Source: Candidatus Altarchaeales archaeon WOR_SM1_86-2
GTDB lineage: Archaea > Altiarchaeota > Altiarchaeia > IMC4 > MCBC01
Assembly: GCA_001723855.1 (NCBI GenBank)
Contig: MCBC01000168.1
Location: forward strand, 1 to 5,333
Direction: 5' to 3'
Length of the DNA stretch: 5,333 nt
In this document: positions 4,501 through 5,333 of the stretch, piece by piece
Layout of the letters: each line of letters opens with the position of its first letter
How positions within the stretch are numbered: position 1 is the first letter of the stretch
Position numbers and translations under genes: made by a program
Notes under the pieces: generated by a model
Database searches by the model: none
What the model saw: the letters and a program-made list of their open reading frames with translations, nothing else
Told to the model about the DNA's origin: nothing

Positions 4501-5333
4501 ATGAAAATAGAACTTGACAACATAACTCTTATAAAGCAGACGGAGGAGACAGAAACCGGCAAGATTACAGAAGTGAGAAGTGTCCGGAACATAAATACCC
4601 GTGAAAAGAGAAACATTGTTGAGCATAAAATCCCCGGGATGGAAGGAAATATATTCCAGGATCTTGGAAGAGAGCCGGTGAAAATATCTTTTGAAGGTAC
4701 TTTTCAGGGGGAAAACGCCAAGGAAAATCTTGAGAGAATCAGATCAAAATTTAGGTTAGGAAAAGCGGTGACTTTTGCGTCAGACCTTACGGGCGCATCT
4801 GATGTGACTCATGTTTTGATTGAGGAATTAAGTATTGATGACACAGGGGGCGTGAAAAATGAATATAAATATTCTATTGTTATCAGGGAGTATAAAATTC
4901 CTGTAGAGGAAGAAACCCCCGCTCCTGATCAGGACGATAAAGCAAAAGATGCTGTTGATGATAAAACCGATGATGCCATGGGCACCATAAACTATATAAC
5001 CGGAAAGGTTCTGGATGAAGAGGATAAACCAAAGGCGGATGTTCCCGTGAAAATTACATGGGATAAGGGAGAGATTGCAATAAAAACAAACGAGGGGGGC
5101 ATTTACAGGCAGGATGAACTTGAACCAGGGAAATATATTGTCACCATCGACGCAGAAGGTTATAGGGGCATAGAAAAAGAAGTTATTATAAAACCCGGAA
5201 AAGAGAAAGCAGAGGTGAAAGAGAAGGGGGCTGGAGAGAAACCCAAGGAAGAAGAGAAGCCCACGGAGGAAGAGAAACCCACTGAAGAAGTTGAGGAGAA
5301 ACCCACGGAGGAAGAGAAACCCACTGAAGAAGT
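4501..5333 (+). CDS. Baseplate/hub-type protein with Ig-like domain and repeat tail, partial (runs off right edge)
   Basis: Open for 277 codons from ATG 4501 to the window end with no stop. Residues 1-134 form a beta-rich domain. Its HKIPGMEGNIFQDLGREPVK, then ISFEGTFQG, and later ELSIDD...YKYSIVIREY match the pattern of the Mu gp43/DNA-circularisation N-terminal family, found in contractile tails just after the tape measure. Residues 135-160 are an acidic linker rich in D, K and A. Residues 161-234 resemble a carboxypeptidase regulatory-like (transthyretin/Ig-fold) domain: GKVLDEEDKPKADVPVKI, TNEGGIYRQDELEPGKYIV, then DAEGYRG. From 235 the chain is Glu/Lys/Pro/Thr repeats. Known: in PBSX and related tails this slot holds a LysM baseplate protein that joins hub and tube. 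A LysM domain could lie beyond the edge, with the Ig-like module and repeats as an insertion. Role inferred from order and N-terminal domain; likely cytoplasmic assembly, with no signal peptide. Confidence 0.68.
   Translation, partial: MKIELDNITLIKQTEETETGKITEVRSVRNINTREKRNIVEHKIPGMEGNIFQDLGREPVKISFEGTFQGENAKENLERIRSKFRLGKAVTFASDLTGASDVTHVLIEELSIDDTGGVKNEYKYSIVIREYKIPVEEETPAPDQDDKAKDAVDDKTDDAMGTINYITGKVLDEEDKPKADVPVKITWDKGEIAIKTNEGGIYRQDELEPGKYIVTIDAEGYRGIEKEVIIKPGKEKAEVKEKGAGEKPKEEEKPTEEEKPTEEVEEKPTEEEKPTEE
5254..5333 (+). repeat. 42-bp tandem repeat coding an EKPTEE-rich linker
   Basis: One full 42-base unit (5254-5295, 14 codons, EKPTEEEKPTEEVE) is followed by a second copy (5296-5333) cut by the window edge. 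They differ by a single base (AAG/AAA) over the visible 38. Looser copies of the KPxEEE theme start at about 5242. The encoded chain is highly charged and proline-rich, likely an extended disordered linker. The near-identity of units suggests recent expansion and possible length variation between strains. Confidence 0.85.

Noticed and set aside
4444..4626. Minus-strand open frame over the 4501 gene start
   Set aside because: It overlaps the likely promoter and the conserved start of the baseplate gene and has no recognisable features.
138..5333. Classical extracellular contractile injection system (Afp/PVC/MAC type)
   Set aside because: Only one sheath and one tube gene are present, followed by a frameshifted chaperone and long tape measure; this order is phage/PBSX/Mu-like. 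The right-hand genes are not visible, so this is a preference, not proof.

Overview
The window looks like archaeal chromosomal DNA carrying the first part of a contractile phage-tail-like gene cluster. Four things point to archaea. The left edge holds, on the minus strand, the start of a gene whose N-terminus closely resembles Archaeoglobus-type endonuclease V. None of the plus-strand starts has a clear Shine-Dalgarno sequence. Gene starts follow A/T-rich, TATA-like stretches. A short pyrimidine-rich tract follows the long central gene. A methanogen/ANME-like euryarchaeon is a plausible host, but that is inference from sequence style, not from a search.

Layout: 1-81 (minus) is the 5' end of endonuclease V. 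82-137 is an A/T-rich divergent intergenic region. 138-1491 is the tail sheath gene, split between two frames near position 1060. 1529-1886 is the tail tube gene, also split between two frames near position 1705. 1887-1946 holds two hairpins, the second ending one base before the next ATG. 1947-2327 is a tail assembly chaperone that ends just after a nine-A run; a -1 shift on this run would continue it to 2521. 2554-4428 is the putative tape measure protein, half of which is an alternating two-type repeat. 4429-4500 is a likely terminator plus promoter. From 4501 past the right edge runs a baseplate/hub-type protein with an N-terminal domain like the Mu gp43/DNA-circularisation family, a carboxypeptidase-regulatory-like (Ig-like) domain, and a Glu/Lys/Pro/Thr repeat tail.

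The order sheath, tube, frameshifted chaperone, tape measure, hub/baseplate is that of contractile-tailed phages and PBSX/Mu-type defective prophages. The classical extracellular contractile injection systems lack a frameshifted chaperone of this kind. The sheath would contract around the tube, the chaperone would coat the tape measure during tube assembly, and the tape measure would set tube length. No capsid, terminase or portal gene is visible, but the window is too short to say whether they are absent. With a cellular DNA repair gene directly next to the sheath, a domesticated tail (tailocin or injection device) and an integrated provirus edge are both possible.

The points most worth following up are the -1 frameshift signal in the chaperone, the A/B alternating repeat of the tape measure, the same-direction reading-frame breaks in sheath and tube, and the Ig-like plus repeat extension on the baseplate protein.
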